Of a DNA stretch of 18,548 bases, positions 15,516 through 18,548 are shown in pieces. The notes under the pieces are model-generated. The model had not been told where the DNA came from. It saw nothing but the letters and a program-made list of their open reading frames with translations, and did not search any database. This DNA is from an uncultured Methylotenera sp. Lineage in GTDB: Bacteria; Pseudomonadota; Gammaproteobacteria; Burkholderiales; Methylophilaceae. Position 1 is the first letter of the stretch. Each line of letters starts with the position of its first letter. Position numbers and translations under genes: made by a program. The DNA is taken from the NCBI GenBank assembly GCA_937957775.1, contig CALFXV010000083.1, forward strand, positions 1 through 18,548, in the 5' to 3' direction.

Positions 15516-16121
15516 TTACAGCGCTAAATTTAATTGCAATAACTGACGTAATAGCGGAACGGTAATGGGTTTTTTGGTAGTGAGTGACCACTCATCTAGG
15601 GCGTCTAAGGTGGCCATGAGGGTGGACAAATCCCGCCGCAAATAACGCAGGCAATACTCCACCACTTCACTGGGTAAGCGCATGCCGCGTTCCATGGCAT
15701 GGTTTTGCAGGGCTAAGGATTTTTCTGCGTCGTTCAAGGCATGCAATTGGTAAACCAAACCCCAGGCTAGGCGGGTGGCCAAATCATCACGCAGACCCAT
15801 TTGTGTGGGGGCGTGCAAGCCGGCCGTAATCAAGCTGCCGTAGTTTTCTTTTATCTGGTTATAGCGATTAAATAAATCGATTTGCGCATCCGCACTCAAT
15901 AAATGCACGTCGTCCACCACCGTCACATTTTGCGCAGCACAGGCTTTGAGCAAATGGCTTTTGCCGCTACCGGCTTCCCCCCAAAGGTAGATGAAATGGG
16001 ATGCGCCGGATGGCGAGATGGCCGCCCTTAAGCTAGCCAATGCCTCGGCATTACGGCCGGCCATAAAGTTTTGCAGGCTAGGTGGCGAGGCCGGTTTGAT
16101 GTCGAGTAGAAGTTGCTTCAT
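15516..16121 (-). CDS. hda: DnaA regulatory inactivator Hda
   Basis: Protein of 201 residues from the ATG at 16121 (a TTG at 16130 in frame would add three residues). It is a short DnaA-like AAA+ protein without the DnaA DNA-binding domain. The start MKQLLLDI fits the clamp-binding peptide by which Hda attaches to the beta sliding clamp. Walker A GEAGSGKS is at 48-55, Walker B VVDDVH has D70 and D71, and a box VII-like RDDLATRLAWG and a sensor II region RRDLSTLMATLDALDEWS follow. Hda with the loaded clamp stimulates ATP hydrolysis by DnaA and so prevents re-initiation. It is divergent from purM across 226 bases and upstream of the COG2509 gene in the same direction. No strong Shine-Dalgarno is visible. 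Confidence 0.92.
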   Translation of the reverse strand: MKQLLLDIKPASPPSLQNFMAGRNAEALASLRAAISPSGASHFIYLWGEAGSGKSHLLKACAAQNVTVVDDVHLLSADAQIDLFNRYNQIKENYGSLITAGLHAPTQMGLRDDLATRLAWGLVYQLHALNDAEKSLALQNHAMERGMRLPSEVVEYCLRYLRRDLSTLMATLDALDEWSLTTKKPITVPLLRQLLQLNLAL

Positions 16122-16252
16122 GGCTTTCAATAGGGAGGCGAAACTTAAGCGGCGCAGCGGATTTTGACTAGGCGTGTCATGCTGCAGAGAGTTAGATGAT
16201 GCTGGCCGTTAAGAGTAGGCATCCTGTGTTTTTTTACTGCAGTTTTTTTGGG

Positions 16253-16282
16253 TTCAGTCGTCATATAGGTTAAAATTATACT
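16253..16282 (+). promoter_or_regulatory. Candidate sigma-70 promoter for purM
   Basis: TTCAGT (16253-16258; 3 of 6 to the -35 consensus) and TATACT (16277-16282; 5 of 6 to the -10 consensus) are spaced by 18 bases. The mRNA leader would be about 60 bases. I see no clear PurR-type palindrome in this intergenic region, which otherwise holds only T-rich sequence on the hda side. Confidence 0.4.
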
Positions 16283-16347
16283 TAAATTACTGTTTAACTC
16301 CCGAATTGCATTAAAAAAACCCTATTGATCACGAAGCGAGAGCCGTT

Positions 16348-17397
16348 TTGACTACCCACTCTACTAATACAACATCAATCAGCTACCGCGATGCCGGTGT
16401 AGACATAGAAGCAGGCGATGCCTTAATTGAAGAAATTAAACCGTTTGCTAAACGCACCATGCGCCCTGAAGTGTTGGCTGGCATCGGTGGCTTTGGCTCG
16501 CTATTCGAGATGCCTAAAAAATACAAAAATCCGGTATTGGTATCCGGCACCGATGGCGTGGGCACCAAACTTAAATTGGCCTTTGAATTGAATAAACACG
16601 ACACCGTGGGCATCGATTTGGTGGCCATGAGTGTGAACGATATTTTGGTGCAAGGCGCTGAACCTTTATTTTTTCTAGACTACTTTGCCTGCGGCAAATT
16701 AGAAGTGGGCACGGCCGCACAAGTAATCAAAGGCATTGCCGCCGGTTGTGAGCAATCCGGTTGCGCTTTAGTGGGTGGCGAAACCGCCGAAATGCCGGGC
16801 ATGTACCCAGCCGGTGAATACGATTTAGCCGGCTTTGCCGTGGGTTGCGTGGATAAAGAAAACATCATCAATGGCAGCAGCATAGCGGCCGGTGATGTCG
16901 TGTTGGGTTTGGCATCCAGTGGCGCCCATTCCAATGGCTATTCATTAATTCGCAAGCTGATAGCCAAATCCGGCATCGATTTTGCATCGGACTTCCACGG
17001 CCGCCCATTTAAAGACGTGGTGATGGCGCCCACGCGTATTTACGTTAAGCCCTTGTTGCAGTTGCTGGCTACCCTGCCGGTGAAAGGCATGGCGCACATC
17101 ACCGGTGGCGGCATCACGGAAAACATTCCGCGTGTCTTGCCAGCGGGTTTAACCGCGGAAATTAAAAAAGGCAGTTGGCCTATGCCGCCTTTATTCACTT
17201 GGCTGCAAGCCCAAGGCAATGTAGCGGATTTGGAAATGTATAAAACCTTTAATTGCGGCATAGGCATGGCCGTAATCGTGGCCGAAGAGCATGCAGCTGC
17301 TGCCATGGACTTATTAACTGAGGCCGGTGAAAGCGTGTTTCACATAGGCCAAGTGCGCGCACAAAAAGCCGGCGAAGCCCCTACGCTTGTACTCTAA
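16348..17397 (+). CDS. purM: Phosphoribosylformylglycinamidine cyclo-ligase (AIR synthetase)
   Basis: Protein of 349 residues (E. coli 345) that closes the imidazole ring of AIR with ATP in purine synthesis. Family motifs are [15 protein letters not shown] near the N-terminus, [10 protein letters not shown] at 67-76, [20 protein letters not shown] (93-112), [11 protein letters not shown] at 143-153, and [16 protein letters not shown]. The start is a TTG at 16348. No ATG or GTG occurs upstream in frame before non-family sequence, and the first in-frame ATG lies about 38 codons inside the conserved domain, so TTG is the only sensible start. A modest GCGAGAG serves as Shine-Dalgarno. It is divergent from hda and followed after 55 bases by an RNA methyltransferase gene with no terminator between, probably one transcript. 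Confidence 0.97.
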   Translation: MTTHSTNTTSISYRDAGVDIEAGDALIEEIKPFAKRTMRPEVLAGIGGFGSLFEMPKKYKNPVLVSGTDGVGTKLKLAFELNKHDTVGIDLVAMSVNDILVQGAEPLFFLDYFACGKLEVGTAAQVIKGIAAGCEQSGCALVGGETAEMPGMYPAGEYDLAGFAVGCVDKENIINGSSIAAGDVVLGLASSGAHSNGYSLIRKLIAKSGIDFASDFHGRPFKDVVMAPTRIYVKPLLQLLATLPVKGMAHITGGGITENIPRVLPAGLTAEIKKGSWPMPPLFTWLQAQGNVADLEMYKTFNCGIGMAVIVAEEHAAAAMDLLTEAGESVFHIGQVRAQKAGEAPTLVL

Positions 17398-17452
17398 GCC
17401 TATTCTGTCTAGCGCAAGTCGCTGGCCGCATTAACACTATAAAGAAAAGCAA

Positions 17453-18548
17453 ATGACCCCAAATTTAATCCGGCAAGCGGCGGTAATGTTATCCAATCTG
17501 CTGGAATTCAATAGCCCGGCGGATGCCAAGCTGAGCGAATTTTTTCGCAACAACCGCGATTTGGGCACCAAAGAACGCGCTTTTGTCGCCGAGAGCGTTT
17601 ACGGCGTATTGCGCCGCTTACGCTTTTTAAGTGCGGTCACCGCTACCGACGACACCGATAACGACGACGCGCGTAAATTGGTCTTGGCCTGGATGTTGCG
17701 CATACAAGGCATGAGCATACAAAAAATGGAGCCCATGCTCAGCGAGCAGCAAATCGAATGGGCCCGCACCATTAAAGCCAAATCCACAGAAAACCTACCG
17801 TTGGCCGTGCAGGCCGATGTACGCGATTGGTTGTGGGAGAAATTGGTGGCGCAATACGGTGAGGCTGAGGCCTTGACCATAGCCCGCAGCATGCACGAAG
17901 GCGCGACCTTAGATTTACGCGTCAACACCATTAAAGCCACGCGCGATGAGGTACTGGCAAAATTTATCGCCGAAAACACCACGGGGGAGGCGAACATCAC
18001 CCCTACCCCTTATTCACCCATAGGCTTGCGCATGCCTTTGCGTTTAAACATTAGCCGTCATGTGATGTTTACCGATGGCCAAATCGAAGTGCAAGACGAA
18101 GGCAGTCAAATCCTAGCGCATTTGGTGGCAGCCAAGCGTGGCATGATGGTGGCGGATTTCTGTGCCGGTGCCGGTGGCAAGACCTTGGCCATGGGCGCCC
18201 TGATGCGCAATACCGGCCGTTTGTATGCATTTGATGTGTCGGAAAAACGCTTGCACAGTTTAGGTCAACGCTTAAAACGCTCAGGCTTAAGCAACCTTAA
18301 TGCGCAGCGCATCAACGGTGAAAATGACCCTAAATTAAAACGCTTAAACGGAAAATTTGATCGCGTGTTGGTCGATGCACCTTGCACAGGCTTGGGCACA
18401 TTGCGCCGTAATCCGGATTTAAAATGGCGCCAAACGCCACAAGATTTAGCCGAGTTAACCGTCAAGCAAGCGGCGATTTTAGCCCGCGCGGCCAAGTTGA
18501 CTAAAGCCGGTGGCCGTTTAATTTATTCCACCTGCAGTTTGTTAAGCG
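17453..18548 (+). CDS. RsmB/NOP family RNA (cytosine-5) methyltransferase, 3' end outside window
   Basis: Reading frame open from the ATG at 17453 to the window edge (365 codons, no stop), so the gene is cut by the window, not broken. The N-terminal part (about 1-130; LGTKERAFVAESVYGVLRRLRFL) resembles the NusB-like RNA-binding domain of RsmB. A class I SAM methyltransferase domain follows, with motif DFCAGAGGKT from D235. The two cysteines of the m5C mechanism are present: C311 in DAPCTGLGTLRRNPDLKWR and C361 in YSTCS. The family methylates cytosine C5 in rRNA. Whether this is RsmB itself (16S m5C967) or a related paralogue cannot be decided from the sequence, so no symbol is given. It is probably co-transcribed with purM. 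Confidence 0.9.
   Translation, partial: MTPNLIRQAAVMLSNLLEFNSPADAKLSEFFRNNRDLGTKERAFVAESVYGVLRRLRFLSAVTATDDTDNDDARKLVLAWMLRIQGMSIQKMEPMLSEQQIEWARTIKAKSTENLPLAVQADVRDWLWEKLVAQYGEAEALTIARSMHEGATLDLRVNTIKATRDEVLAKFIAENTTGEANITPTPYSPIGLRMPLRLNISRHVMFTDGQIEVQDEGSQILAHLVAAKRGMMVADFCAGAGGKTLAMGALMRNTGRLYAFDVSEKRLHSLGQRLKRSGLSNLNAQRINGENDPKLKRLNGKFDRVLVDAPCTGLGTLRRNPDLKWRQTPQDLAELTVKQAAILARAAKLTKAGGRLIYSTCSLLS

Noticed and set aside
16229..16249. ACTGCAGT palindrome flanked by runs of seven T on both sides between hda and purM
   Set aside because: The flanks are T on the same strand and cannot pair with each other, leaving only an 8-base palindrome; probably chance in T-rich DNA.

Overview
The window (18.5 kb, roughly half G+C) is ordinary core chromosome of a Gram-negative proteobacterium. 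It carries a lipopolysaccharide export operon that runs into rpoN and hpf, together with bepA, hda and an AhpC/AhpF peroxidase pair. The gene set, the protein character and a purM next to hda suggest a betaproteobacterium, perhaps of the Nitrosomonadales/Methylophilaceae type. That placement is an inference from gene order and general resemblance, not from a database match. I see no mobile elements, CRISPR arrays, tRNA or rRNA genes, and no non-coding stretch reaches 300 bases.

Layout. (1) 61-5405, all on the minus strand, is the tightly packed operon kdsD-kdsC, lptC, lptA, lptB, rpoN, hpf. The first gene should supply Kdo for LPS, the Lpt genes build the inner-membrane and periplasmic part of the LPS transporter, and rpoN and hpf follow as in many proteobacteria. 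The unusual point is the first gene: a KdsD sugar-isomerase (SIS) domain is joined directly to a complete KdsC phosphatase, and the two CBS domains of ordinary KdsD are missing. (2) 5663-9067, plus strand, holds a Kef-type cation/proton antiporter, a ThiO-like FAD amine oxidase and a small HrgC-like membrane protein. (3) moaC (minus) ends against the small protein gene inside a shared CTAG and is divergent from bepA (plus). (4) 11255-13518 is the peroxide-defence pair ahpC-ahpF, with a promoter and palindromes upstream, two hairpins between the genes, and a strong bidirectional terminator after ahpF. (5) 13583-16121, minus strand, holds a small DUF2892 membrane protein, a COG2509 FAD-dependent dehydrogenase and hda. 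(6) 16348 to the window end, plus strand, holds purM and a 3'-truncated RsmB/NOP RNA methyltransferase gene.

How they work together. The minus operon couples Kdo synthesis and LPS transport to sigma-54 and ribosome hibernation, and bepA adds outer-membrane quality control of LptD. AhpC and AhpF form one NADH-driven peroxide-reducing system. The remaining genes are housekeeping: purine synthesis, molybdopterin, replication control and RNA modification.

I found no wholly new multi-gene system. The observation most worth following is the CBS-less KdsD-KdsC fusion. Next are the hairpin arrangement between ahpC and ahpF and the palindromes in the ahpC and kdsD-kdsC control regions.
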